Made by a program: the position numbers and the translations under genes. The notes beneath the pieces were generated by a model. The model had not been told where the DNA came from and ran no database searches. It saw only the letters and a program-made list of their open reading frames with translations. Of a stretch of 11,003 bases of DNA, positions 1-7,276 are shown in pieces. Origin of the DNA: Clostridiaceae bacterium (GTDB lineage: Bacteria > Bacillota > Clostridia > UMGS1883 > JAAYMJ01); contig JAAYMJ010000125.1 of the NCBI GenBank assembly GCA_012521455.1, positions 1 to 11,003 on the forward strand, given 5' to 3'. Position 1 is the first letter of the stretch. Every line of letters begins with the position of its first letter.

Positions 1-92
1 TTCTTCATAAAAATCACCGAAATTATTGTATCTTAAAGTCGGATTTTTTTCAATAGAATGTTAGCATTTGAGAAAAAACAATAAAATGCGTT

Positions 93-120
93 TTGACAGA
101 GGCATATTTACCAAAATAAT
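93..120 (+). promoter_or_regulatory. Upstream promoter (P1) of the comEA-like gene
   Basis: TTGACA at 93-98 is followed after 16 bases by AATAAT at 115-120, a perfect -35 and a 5/6 match to the -10 of a sigma-A promoter. It sits 55 bases upstream of a second promoter of the same form. Nothing gene-like is visible in bases 1-92. Activity is inferred from sequence only. Confidence 0.5.
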
Positions 121-147
121 TTAAAATATGAGCAAAAAAAGAATATT

Positions 148-175
148 TTGACAATTGTTTTATAAATGATATAAT
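148..175 (+). promoter_or_regulatory. Main promoter (P2) of the comEA-like gene
   Basis: TTGACA at 148-153 and TATAAT at 170-175, both perfect consensus, are separated by 16 bases. The predicted transcript would start near 182 and leave a leader of about 45 bases before the ATG at 229, which has a strong AGGGAGGG-type ribosome binding site just upstream. Confidence 0.75.
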
Positions 176-228
176 AACTTTAAGCATATCTTCATGTAAA
201 CACCCAAAATTTTCAGGGAGGGAAAAAC

Positions 229-867
229 ATGAAGGAAAACATAAAAAAAGGGCTTTTATTTTTTATAATCTTTTTATTCTTTATCTGCTTTGCCCTGTTT
301 GTCAGAAACACAGGCTTTACAAAAGCTGCGGATAAAGAAGTTTTTTCCATTGTGCCCGAAGAAAACTATTTAAAATTGGGCGTGCACATTAAAGGCGGGG
401 TGAAAAACCCCGGGTATTACGAGTTTACACATGACGCAAGGGTCATTGACGTAATAGAAAAAGCCGGGGGCTTGACGGAGGACGCCGATGTGGACAGCTT
501 AAATTTAGCTGCCTATGTAAAAGACGGAAGCGAAATTTATATCCCCAAAAAAACCCAAACACAAAGCAGTCAAGTGGCGGAAGCTTACGCTGAAGAAAAA
601 GTTTATGAAACTGCGGCGCAAAACACGGCTTTGCAGGAGAATGCGGCCCAAAGCCCGCAAAATGCCCCAGGCGGCAAAATCAATATAAACACCGCGGGGA
701 AAAGTGAGCTTATGAAACTAAAGGGGATAGGGGAAAAAACCGCCCAGGCAATTATAGATTACCGCAACCAAAAGGGCAAATTTACGTCAATAGAAGATAT
801 TAAAAAAGTCAAAGGCATAGGGGATAAAAAATTTGAGGAAATAAAGGACAAAATCACTGTAAATTAA
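229..867 (+). CDS. comEA: ComEA-like competence DNA-binding protein (SLBB + helix-hairpin-helix)
   Basis: This 212-residue protein is a membrane-anchored DNA receptor of the ComEA family. In transformable bacteria ComEA binds double-stranded DNA at the outer face of the membrane and passes it to the ComEC channel. A hydrophobic segment at about residues 8-25 serves as the anchor. An SLBB domain follows (about 49-107, with GGVKNPGYYEF at 56-66). Then comes a Gln/Ala-rich linker (about 108-148) and a tandem helix-hairpin-helix domain (150-212) opening with KININTA and carrying the hairpins KGIGEKTAQAI and KGIGDKKFEEI. Architecture and length are those of Gram-positive ComEA. The ATG at 229 has a GGAGGG site about 6 bases upstream. 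The usual partner comEC is not adjacent; a two-component system follows instead. Family assignment is firm; a role in natural transformation here is inferred. Confidence 0.9.
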   Translation: MKENIKKGLLFFIIFLFFICFALFVRNTGFTKAADKEVFSIVPEENYLKLGVHIKGGVKNPGYYEFTHDARVIDVIEKAGGLTEDADVDSLNLAAYVKDGSEIYIPKKTQTQSSQVAEAYAEEKVYETAAQNTALQENAAQSPQNAPGGKININTAGKSELMKLKGIGEKTAQAIIDYRNQKGKFTSIEDIKKVKGIGDKKFEEIKDKITVN

Positions 868-889
868 TTCCATTTTTTAAATCTTTATA

Positions 890-918
890 TTGCAATTTAA
901 TTATTTAAAGTATATATT
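890..918 (+). promoter_or_regulatory. Possible promoter for the two-component operon
   Basis: In the 97-base gap after comEA, TTGCAA (890-895, 4/6 match) is followed after 17 bases by TATATT (913-918, 5/6). The region is very AT-rich, so chance matches are likely. No clear terminator separates comEA from the regulator gene, so read-through is an alternative. Confidence 0.3.
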
Positions 919-964
919 TAAGTTAATAATATAAAAAAGGCTAAAGCATATGGAGGGATGATTT

Positions 965-1648
965 ATGAAAATTTTAATCGTTGATGATGAGAAGCTATTG
1001 GTAAAAGGCATAAAGTTTAACCTGGAGCAGGACGGGTACAAGGTGGAAACCGCCTACGACGGGGAAGAAGCCCTAAAGCTTGCGAGGGATAAGAGCATTG
1101 ACTTAATTATTTTGGATTTAATGCTGCCTAAAATTGACGGGTTAACTGTATGCCAGAAAATCCGTGAATTTTCCAACGTCCCGATAATTATGCTTACGGC
1201 CAAAACTGAGGATATGGACAAAATCATGGGGCTTGAGTTTGGTGCGGATGACTATATGACAAAGCCCTTTAACATATTGGAACTAAAAGCCCGGGTTAAG
1301 GCGATTTTAAGAAGGCTTTCACAAAACGACCAAAACAAATCCAAAACCAAAGCCGCAAGCGGCGGGGTGGTATTGGATTACAATTTAAGGACGGTAAAAA
1401 TCGAAGGCAAGCTTGTGGAACTCACAGCTAAAGAATTTGACTTGATGGACCTTTTTGTGTCAAACCCGGGGAAGGTGTATTCAAGGGAAAACCTGTTGGA
1501 TATCATATGGGGCTATGACTATCCCGGCGATATCAGGACTGTGGATGTCCATGTGAGAAGGCTTAGGGAAAAAATCGAGCCAAATCCTGCCGAGCCCACA
1601 TATATCCTAACAAAATGGGGGGTAGGTTATTATTTCAGGGAAAATTAA
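965..1648 (+). CDS. OmpR/PhoB-family response regulator
   Basis: A 227-residue transcription factor that is phosphorylated by its partner kinase and binds DNA in the cytoplasm. The receiver domain (about 1-118) shows the acidic pocket D7/D8, the phospho-acceptor D51 in LIILDLMLP, the switch residue T78 in MLTAK and the invariant K100 in TKPF. A basic linker (about 119-134) leads to a winged-helix output domain (135-225). Its recognition helix region RTVDVHVRRLREKIE (191-205) and ending WGVGYYF are typical of OmpR/PhoB proteins. Length is normal. The ATG at 965 follows TGGAGGG at good spacing. The gene overlaps the open frame of the downstream histidine kinase, as expected for a cognate pair. 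It resembles PhoP/WalR-type regulators, but the target genes cannot be read from the sequence, so no symbol is given. Confidence 0.95.
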   Translation: MKILIVDDEKLLVKGIKFNLEQDGYKVETAYDGEEALKLARDKSIDLIILDLMLPKIDGLTVCQKIREFSNVPIIMLTAKTEDMDKIMGLEFGADDYMTKPFNILELKARVKAILRRLSQNDQNKSKTKAASGGVVLDYNLRTVKIEGKLVELTAKEFDLMDLFVSNPGKVYSRENLLDIIWGYDYPGDIRTVDVHVRRLREKIEPNPAEPTYILTKWGVGYYFREN

Positions 1649-1703
1649 GACCTTCTTTTACTCCATCCGCTGGAGGCTTGTAGCCACATATTTTATAGTC
1701 ATT

Positions 1704-3062
1704 TTGCTCACGCTGATGTTGGTAAGCGTTTATATCACAAACGCCATGGAAGATTATTTTATATCCTCAAAAAAAGTGCAGATCTTAACACAGGCAAACA
1801 TACTGGCCTTGAGGGCAAATACCGTGCTTTCCAACTCCTATCAGGGGTTTGATGAATTGGTAAAAAACATGGACACCTCAAAAGGGTACAGGGTGTATGT
1901 TGTGGATATAAACGCTAAAGTTATATATGACTCAAACGAGGAAAACTCCATCAAGGGAAAAACCATACTTACCGAACAGATTTTAGGCGCCCTTCAGGGT
2001 AAGGACGAAGCCAAAACCGAAAGGACACAAGACGGCGAACTGGTGTTTAACGTTTCTGCCCCCTTTATGAAAGACGGTGATATTGTGGGGGCTATACTTA
2101 TGCAGGTAAGCGGCGCCGAAATTGAAGAATACATGTCAGAAATCACGCGGAACTTACTTGTGCTTTCTGTAATCGTGAGCTTATTAATCGGGGTATTCAG
2201 CTTTATTTTAGCAAGCATAATAACCGCCCCCATTCAGGACTTAACTAAAAAAGTAAAAGAAGCGATTGAAGCGGACTCAAAGGTTGAGCTTGAGGCAAAG
2301 GGAAGCGGGGAAGTGGCGGAACTTATAAAGTCCTTTAATGAACTGTCGGATAAAATCGAAAAGCAGGAAATCAAGCGGCAGGAATTTGTGTCAAACGCAA
2401 GCCATGAGTTAAAGACGCCCCTTTCTTCCATAAAGCTTATCTGCGACTCCATCATTGAAAGCCCCGGCATGCCCCACGAAATGGTTTTGGAGTTTTTAGA
2501 GGACATGAATAATGAAGTGGACAGGCTCACAAGAATTGTTGACAAACTCCTAAAACTTACCCGCATGGACGATAAAAACACCATGGCGGCAATTGAGTTT
2601 ACCTTGGGAAATATCAACAAAATCGTGCTTGACATTGTCAAAAGTCTGTCAAGGCTTGCGGAAAAAAAGAATATTTCGCTGAATGTGTTTTCGGAAGATG
2701 AAATTTATTCAATGATTGAGCCTGACAGGCTCCATGAGGCAATATACAATATTGTGGACAACTCCATAAAATACACCCCTGAAGGCGGGGAAGTGACAAT
2801 CAGGATTCACAGGGAAGAAAACCGGGCAATCATTACTGTAAAAGACACAGGCATTGGTATTTCTGAAAAAGATAAATATTTGATTTTTGAGCGTTTCTAC
2901 CGGGTGGACAAAGCAAGGGCAAGGGACACCGGGGGAACGGGTTTAGGACTATCCATTGCTTTAGCCGGCGTTGAACTTCACGGGGGGAATATCGAAGTTG
3001 CAAGCGAGGAAGGTAAAGGCACCACATTTAAGATAATGATCCCCATAACCACAAAGCTGTAA
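1704..3062 (+). CDS. Membrane sensor histidine kinase (N-terminal start uncertain)
   Basis: The cognate sensor of the preceding regulator. Numbering from the TTG at 1704: the remainder of a first membrane helix (about 1-13), an extracytoplasmic PAS-like sensor (about 20-140, with YRVYVVDINAKVIYDS), a second helix (about 150-173), a HAMP linker (174-222), and HisKA with H234 in SNASHELKTPL. The ATPase domain has an N box around N349/N353, G1 box DTGIGI (381-386), F box FERFY and G2 box GGTGLGLSIA (410-419). All catalytic motifs are intact. TTG 1704 is the first canonical start but lies inside the first helix and has no ribosome binding site. The open frame runs back to a stop at 1623-1625 and encodes a convincing N-terminus (FFYSIRWRLVATYFIVIL) upstream. 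The true start is therefore probably a non-standard ATT (1629, 1632 or 1644) overlapping the regulator's end. Confidence 0.93.
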   Translation: MLTLMLVSVYITNAMEDYFISSKKVQILTQANILALRANTVLSNSYQGFDELVKNMDTSKGYRVYVVDINAKVIYDSNEENSIKGKTILTEQILGALQGKDEAKTERTQDGELVFNVSAPFMKDGDIVGAILMQVSGAEIEEYMSEITRNLLVLSVIVSLLIGVFSFILASIITAPIQDLTKKVKEAIEADSKVELEAKGSGEVAELIKSFNELSDKIEKQEIKRQEFVSNASHELKTPLSSIKLICDSIIESPGMPHEMVLEFLEDMNNEVDRLTRIVDKLLKLTRMDDKNTMAAIEFTLGNINKIVLDIVKSLSRLAEKKNISLNVFSEDEIYSMIEPDRLHEAIYNIVDNSIKYTPEGGEVTIRIHREENRAIITVKDTGIGISEKDKYLIFERFYRVDKARARDTGGTGLGLSIALAGVELHGGNIEVASEEGKGTTFKIMIPITTKL

Positions 3063-3098
3063 GAGGGAGAACCTTCATAATATTGTAATATAATTTAA

Positions 3099-3138
3099 TT
3101 GTTTTGTAACTATTATCTGTTATACTCTTTTGTATAAC
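3099..3138 (+). promoter_or_regulatory. Possible promoter with overlapping dyad upstream of the GerMN gene
   Basis: TTGTTT (3099-3104) and TATACT (3121-3126) are 16 bases apart and form a plausible promoter. A perfect 7-bp inverted repeat, GTTATAC (3119-3125) and GTATAAC (3132-3138) with a 6-base spacer, overlaps the -10 and ends just before the ribosome binding site. It could be an operator or an RNA hairpin. The kinase ends only about 90 bases upstream, so co-transcription with it is equally possible. Confidence 0.3.
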
Positions 3139-3155
3139 GATATGGAGGTGTGCTT

Positions 3156-4082
3156 TTGAAGCGGATATTAATAATAATGCTGGCGCTGTGTACAGCTTTG
3201 GTTTTTACGGCATGCAACAGGCAGGGGAGTAAAGGCACAAGCATAAATGTATATTTCGCAAACAGCGATAAAAGCAATTTAGTCAGCGAGAATAGAACCA
3301 TTGACGAGGAGGCAAGCGGGGAAAGATTATTAAAACTTGCGGTAGAAGAATTATTAAAAGGGCCGAACCAACAAGACCACATCACGGTTATCCCTGAAGG
3401 GACAAAGCTATTAGGCCTTGAAAAAACGGGGACATTGGTTACCGTGAATCTGTCCGGCGAGTTTTTAAACGTAAAAGGTGTGGATGAGGCCCTATCGAAA
3501 TACATGATTGTAAAAACACTTTGTGAAATACCTGACGTTGAAAAAGTGTTGATATTAGCTGAAGGAAATATGCTGATTTCCAGTTCCACCAATAAAGAAG
3601 TCGGGGCATTAGGGCTTGACGACATAATTTACCCCGGGGTGGAAAACACCAACACCTTGCAGATTGCCCTGTATTTTGCAAACCAAAACGCGGACAATTT
3701 GGTAAAGGAACTTAGGGAAGTGCAGGTTAAACCCACCACTCCTAAGGAAATGGTGATACTTACCGAACTTATGAAGGGGCCGCAAAACCCCAACCTTACA
3801 AAGACCATACCCGATGAAACAAAGCTTATTTCCGTTGAAACCCGTGACGGGATTTGCGTTGTAAACTTTTCAAAGGAATTTATCGACAAACACCCCGGCG
3901 GAACCAGCGGCGAGCTTATGACCATCTATTCAATTGTAAATTCACTGACGGAACTTCCCGACGTGAATTCCGTCCAGTTCTTGATAGAGGGCCAAAAAGT
4001 CGAAGTGTTCAAACACTTGGTATTTAACGAGCCCTTTGAAAGGTACGAGGATATAATCGAAAAAGCTAAAGTGAAGTTCTAA
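3156..4082 (+). CDS. Lipoprotein with two GerMN domains (GerM-like)
   Basis: A 308-residue predicted lipoprotein. The N-terminus MKR plus a hydrophobic stretch ends in a lipobox FTAC with C20 as the lipidated cysteine, so the protein should sit on the outer face of the membrane. Two GerMN domains follow (about 27-143 and 166-288). Each opens with a NVYFAN/ALYFAN strand and contains the conserved pair ELLKGP/ELMKGP, then VTVNLSGEF/VVNFSKEF. Two such domains are also found in GerM of Bacillus, which functions in sporulation and germination, and single GerMN domains occur in actinobacterial LpqB. The start is TTG 3156, six bases after GGAGGT (3144-3149); GTG 3150 abuts that site and is too close. 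Position directly after a histidine kinase suggests a signalling or envelope role linked to the kinase (inference). The stop codon lies within the terminator hairpin. Confidence 0.88.
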   Translation: MKRILIIMLALCTALVFTACNRQGSKGTSINVYFANSDKSNLVSENRTIDEEASGERLLKLAVEELLKGPNQQDHITVIPEGTKLLGLEKTGTLVTVNLSGEFLNVKGVDEALSKYMIVKTLCEIPDVEKVLILAEGNMLISSSTNKEVGALGLDDIIYPGVENTNTLQIALYFANQNADNLVKELREVQVKPTTPKEMVILTELMKGPQNPNLTKTIPDETKLISVETRDGICVVNFSKEFIDKHPGGTSGELMTIYSIVNSLTELPDVNSVQFLIEGQKVEVFKHLVFNEPFERYEDIIEKAKVKF

Positions 4083-4103
4083 TTGAACTTCACTTTTTGT
4101 TTT
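4068..4103 (+). terminator. Rho-independent terminator overlapping the GerMN gene stop
   Basis: A perfect 12-bp inverted repeat (AAAGTGAAGTTC at 4068-4079, GAACTTCACTTT at 4085-4096) with a TAATT loop is followed by TTTTTGTTTT. The GerMN coding sequence ends inside the 5' arm and loop. On the minus strand the hairpin is followed by an interrupted T tract, so weak action in the other direction is possible. Confidence 0.9.
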
Positions 4104-4411
4104 CCCGTTTATTATGGTTTGTTTAAATATTCATACACCTTCAGGATATCCCTAATGACTCTTTTCGTACCTTTTTCCGTTAACTGCTGTAATTATTTTT
4201 TCAAAGAAAACCCAATGGAAATACAAGCCAAAGCCATGTATTAGTACCGCTTTTCCCTATGTAAGGCAGGCAAAAACTTCTTGAGTTTAAATAAACAGGG
4301 TGATTTTTTGAGAAATACCACGTTATATCAAATACATGAACAAGCCCGTTTATTTTATTAAATATTTTAAAGCAAATCAATAACAATTTATCGAAAATCA
4401 ATAAATTATTA
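4104..4411. other. Intergenic region, possibly holding a decayed minus-strand gene end
   Basis: About 300 bases without a supportable gene. Read on the minus strand, 4195-4112 encodes a short plausible protein tail (LTEKGTKRVIRDILKVYEYL, then NKP and a TAA) that is cut off by a stop immediately upstream. It lies next to a hairpin that could have terminated it, which fits the 3' remnant of a lost convergent gene, but the family is not recognised. The stretch 4340-4411 is simple AT-rich DNA leading into a promoter. Confidence 0.3.
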
Positions 4412-4440
4412 TTGACATTTATAAAATCATGTGGAATAAT
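4412..4440 (+). promoter_or_regulatory. Promoter of the DUF2975 operon
   Basis: TTGACA (4412-4417) and AATAAT (4435-4440) are separated by 17 bases, a 6/6 and 5/6 match to sigma-A consensus. The predicted transcript starts near 4447, leaving about 27 bases before the TTG start at 4474. This placement argues against the ATG at 4429, which falls inside the promoter. Confidence 0.75.
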
Positions 4441-4473
4441 AATCTTGCAAAAACAATTTTTGGAGGGATAATT

Positions 4474-4926
4474 TTGTATAAACACTCATTTGTGCACTAC
4501 CTTACAAAAATTTTGGTGGACATTTTATTCTGCCTGGGGATTGCCTGCACCATATCGTTTCCTTTTTTACTTCCTAAAATCATGGAATTTTTGCAGTACG
4601 ATAAGGAGTTAGTGGCGCCCTACAACGTAGTGTTAATCGCCTCAGGCATATGCAGCGTGTATATACTATGGCAGCTTAAGCAGATGTTTAAAACCCTGCT
4701 TTCGGGGAACCCCTTTGTGGGAAAAAACGTTGACGCACTACGGAAATGCGCGGTGGCAAGCTTTGCTATCGGTTTGATTTACCTTTTAAAAATCATCTGT
4801 TTTTTCACTATTGCCTCATGCGTTATTTTTATCATTTTCATGCTTTTATCCCTCTTTTGCCTGACCCTTAAAGACGTGTTTAAGCAGGCGGTATATTACA
4901 AAGAGGAAAACGACTTAACAATTTAA
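4474..4926 (+). CDS. DUF2975 family membrane protein
   Basis: A 150-residue integral membrane protein with about four hydrophobic segments (roughly residues 12-32, 46-64, 90-113 and 114-138). Between segments two and three is GNPFVGKNVDALRKCA, the typical DUF2975 signature. The family's molecular function is unknown. Its members usually sit next to a small Cro/C1-type regulator, as YoaS does with YozG in Bacillus subtilis, and that arrangement is kept here. The start is TTG 4474, six bases after GGAGGG (4462-4467); an in-frame ATG at 4429 lies upstream of the predicted transcription start and lacks a binding site. The next gene begins 14 bases after the stop, so the two are almost certainly co-transcribed and may form a membrane sensor/regulator pair (inference). 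Confidence 0.85.
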   Translation: MYKHSFVHYLTKILVDILFCLGIACTISFPFLLPKIMEFLQYDKELVAPYNVVLIASGICSVYILWQLKQMFKTLLSGNPFVGKNVDALRKCAVASFAIGLIYLLKIICFFTIASCVIFIIFMLLSLFCLTLKDVFKQAVYYKEENDLTI

Positions 4927-4940
4927 GAAAGGAAGATTTT

Positions 4941-5147
4941 ATGCCCATTATAGTAAATCTTGACGTTATGATGGCAAAGCGCAAAATCGGGCTTTTAGAG
5001 CTTGCGAAAAAGGTAAATATAACCCCCGCAAACTTATCCATACTAAAAAACCAAAAAGCCAAGGCCATAAGGTTTCAAACCTTGGAGGAAATCTGCAAAG
5101 CCCTAGACTGCCAGCCGGGGGATATTTTGGAGTATAAAAAGGAATAA
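4941..5147 (+). CDS. Small XRE-family (Cro/C1-type, YozG-like) regulator
   Basis: This 68-residue protein is essentially a single helix-turn-helix domain. The helices cover about residues 8-61, with LLELAKKVNITPANLSIL as the turn and recognition region and LEEICKALDCQPGDILEY as the conserved C-terminal part of this subfamily. There is no ligand-binding domain. Such small regulators accompany DUF2975 proteins in many Bacillota, and the membrane partner probably tunes their activity (inference). An AAAGGAAG site lies about 6 bases before ATG 4941. It probably regulates its own operon; no operator could be identified with confidence near the promoter at 4412-4440. The stop codon is immediately followed by the region of the next gene's start. 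Confidence 0.9.
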   Translation: MPIIVNLDVMMAKRKIGLLELAKKVNITPANLSILKNQKAKAIRFQTLEEICKALDCQPGDILEYKKE

Positions 5148-5162
5148 ATGGGGGATTTTATA

Positions 5163-6578
5163 ATGGAAAATGAAAAAAAGTTGGATAAATGGATTTTATA
5201 TTTGATAATTTCAATTATTTCCTATATTTATTTAATCATGCCGCAAAACGCCGCGGTAAGCGTGCCCGTATTTACAATAATCCAGTTTGTGATGATTTAC
5301 TTAATTTTACCCAAAACGGGGGCACTGGTTTTGTTTGCCCCAATCTTTTTGGTATCCTTAAGCTATTTTACAAGCCAAAACTATCTTTTAAGGCCATTAA
5401 ATTTTATAGTATTAGTGTGTTTATATAACGCCTTTGCCCTTTTTCAATCAGGTGAAATCAGCGCAAAGGATGGTTTATACACCACATTTGAAAAATTCAC
5501 ATATAATGTATTTACGCCTTTTTCCTATTTCGGATTACCTTTTAAGAAACTTTCACAAACAAAAAACACAAAAACCATAAGGCGGGTGTTGTTGGGGGTT
5601 TTAATATCAATCCCCTGCATATTATTTTTAACCATTATGCTTTCAAGCTCCGATATGGTGTTTTCATATAAGGTGGGAAATTTTATAAAATGGGCCGCAA
5701 GCCTGATAAATTTAAACGCTTTGTTTAAAATAATTGTGGGCATATTTTGCGGGTTTTACCTTTTCGGGCTGATGTATAAAACCACCATCCCAAAAGGAAA
5801 AAGGGTTTTAGCTAAAAATGATTTGAAGGCTGACTTTTTGGTTTTAAACATAGTGCTTTTTTCCATTTTGGCCATTTACACCTTATTTGTTGCAATCCAG
5901 TTTAAGTATTTGTTCGCAAAAGGCCAGTTGCCATCTAATTTAACCTACGCCCAGTACGCACGGCGGGGGTTTTTTGAGCTGGTGGTTTTATCGGTTATAA
6001 ACACCCTCATAAATGTAGCGGTAGGCGGCGTTACAAAGGAGGCAAAAAACAAATGGTCATACCTTACTAAATTTTTTAACTGCTACTTATGTTTGGTATC
6101 CTTTGTGCTGCTTTCTTCATCCTATTACAGAATGAAGCTTTACTCCAACGAATTCGGCCTTACAAGGCTTAGGTACATGGTCTATGTTTTTTTGGCGGCA
6201 GAGGCAATAGGCCTTGCGGTGACACTATACTATATCATAAGGCCAAGGCTTAACATAATTTTTACTTACGCCCTTTTGGCTTTAGCCTACATTTTAATAC
6301 TAAACCTCATACCCATGGACAAAATCATTGCCAAAAACCAAATTGATAAATATCTTGCGGGAAATAAAGCCGATATTGATTATGTCCTCACCCTTTCAGC
6401 CGACGCGGCGGGCGAGGTGGAAAGGCTTTTGTCCTGCGGTGATGAAAAGGTAAGGATTGCTTCTTGGGAATATTTTGAAAACCACATAAAAAGACAAAAA
6501 AGCATTCCATCACGGTGGCAAAGATGGAACTTGTCAGGATATAAACTGGAAAGGATATATGAAACCTATGCGAGGTAA
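5163..6578 (+). CDS. DUF4173 family polytopic membrane protein
   Basis: A 471-residue protein with roughly ten membrane segments spread over residues 10-395 and a hydrophilic C-terminal tail. Motifs typical of the DUF4153/DUF4173 group are present: YAQYARRGFFEL (about 262-273), NEFGLTRLRYMVYVF (about 335-349), and the C-terminal IDYVLTLSADA (about 402-412). The biochemical role of the family is unknown. The chosen start is ATG 5163, seven bases after GGGGGA (5150-5155); an ATG at 5148, immediately after the preceding stop, is in frame but poorly served. In several Clostridia and Bacilli this family occurs beside small regulators and DUF2975 proteins, so a shared membrane-linked response is plausible but unproven. 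Only six bases separate it from the following esterase gene. Confidence 0.85.
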   Translation: MENEKKLDKWILYLIISIISYIYLIMPQNAAVSVPVFTIIQFVMIYLILPKTGALVLFAPIFLVSLSYFTSQNYLLRPLNFIVLVCLYNAFALFQSGEISAKDGLYTTFEKFTYNVFTPFSYFGLPFKKLSQTKNTKTIRRVLLGVLISIPCILFLTIMLSSSDMVFSYKVGNFIKWAASLINLNALFKIIVGIFCGFYLFGLMYKTTIPKGKRVLAKNDLKADFLVLNIVLFSILAIYTLFVAIQFKYLFAKGQLPSNLTYAQYARRGFFELVVLSVINTLINVAVGGVTKEAKNKWSYLTKFFNCYLCLVSFVLLSSSYYRMKLYSNEFGLTRLRYMVYVFLAAEAIGLAVTLYYIIRPRLNIIFTYALLALAYILILNLIPMDKIIAKNQIDKYLAGNKADIDYVLTLSADAAGEVERLLSCGDEKVRIASWEYFENHIKRQKSIPSRWQRWNLSGYKLERIYETYAR

Positions 6579-6584
6579 TGGTAA

Positions 6585-7229
6585 ATGACAAAAGGTATTT
6601 TAATAATCCACGGATTCGGCGGCGGGGTCCATGAAATCATGCCTTTGAAAAACAAACTGGAAAACAAGGGCTATAAGATTGAAACCCCCACGCTGGCAGG
6701 GCACGGGAAAACCAAAAAGGACTTAAGAAAAGTGGGTTTTGCCGACTGGATAAACTCAGCGAAGGAGGCCTTTTTTTCCTTAAAAGCGGAATGCGAAAAA
6801 GTGGTGGTGGTGGGCTTTTCAATGGGAGGGCTAATAGGGGTGAATTTGTGCGTTGAAAATGAAGCTGACAAGCTGATTTTGGTAAACACCCCCTACTACT
6901 ACTGGAACTTTGGGCAGGTGGCAAAAAACTTAAAGGCAGACTTTTTTGCCCATACGAAAAACTACTATGAAAATATTAAAAAACTCCCTTTAAGCGCCCT
7001 TGTGAATTTCAAAAAACTCCTTACCCACACAAAAGGGCTTATTCCCAGAATAAGCTGCCCCATATATATCATCCAGACCCTTGACGACGACACGGTAAAA
7101 CCCAAAAGCGCGGATTTTATTTACAATAACATAAAAGGGGAAAAACATATAATAAAATACGAGCGCGGGGGGCATTTAGCCCTTTTGACAAACGAAAAGA
7201 TATGCGAGGACATTGAAAAAATGATATAA
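6585..7229 (+). CDS. Alpha/beta hydrolase, Est30-like carboxylesterase / monoacylglycerol lipase
   Basis: A 214-residue cytoplasmic alpha/beta hydrolase without signal peptide. The oxyanion-hole motif HGFGG is at 9-13, the nucleophile elbow GFSMGG places the catalytic serine at S79, the acid is D168 in LDDDTVKP, and the histidine is H197 in GGHLAL. The complete triad and the small cap resemble Bacillus/Geobacillus carboxylesterase Est30 (YvaK group), which cleaves short-to-medium-chain esters and monoacylglycerols. The length is slightly below the usual 245-250 residues. ATG 6585 begins six bases after the DUF4173 stop, so translation is likely coupled. It is the last gene of the operon before the hairpin at 7277-7306. 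A role in lipid or membrane turnover would suit the membrane neighbours but is only inferred. Confidence 0.88.
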   Translation: MTKGILIIHGFGGGVHEIMPLKNKLENKGYKIETPTLAGHGKTKKDLRKVGFADWINSAKEAFFSLKAECEKVVVVGFSMGGLIGVNLCVENEADKLILVNTPYYYWNFGQVAKNLKADFFAHTKNYYENIKKLPLSALVNFKKLLTHTKGLIPRISCPIYIIQTLDDDTVKPKSADFIYNNIKGEKHIIKYERGGHLALLTNEKICEDIEKMI

Positions 7230-7276
7230 ATGCCGGATTTATAAACGAAAATCATAGATGTTTCATATAATGAAAA

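Noticed and set aside
1..55. Possible terminator hairpin pairing ATCACCGA with TCGGATTTTTTT
   Set aside because: The stem is interrupted, the loop is about 18 bases and no gene end is visible before it, so it cannot be supported.
1623..1660. Programmed frameshift fusing regulator and kinase
   Set aside because: The regulator ends normally with the family's usual GVGYYF terminus and no clear slippery heptamer is present; overlapping separate genes are the simpler reading.
4429..4473. ATG 4429 as start of the DUF2975 protein
   Set aside because: It lies within the predicted promoter (4412-4440) and lacks a binding site; TTG 4474 has GGAGGG six bases upstream.
4201..4485. Minus-strand open frame of 94 codons in the intergenic region
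   Set aside because: It covers the promoter and the start of the DUF2975 gene, has no recognisable domain or ribosome binding site, and its composition follows the AT-rich spacer.
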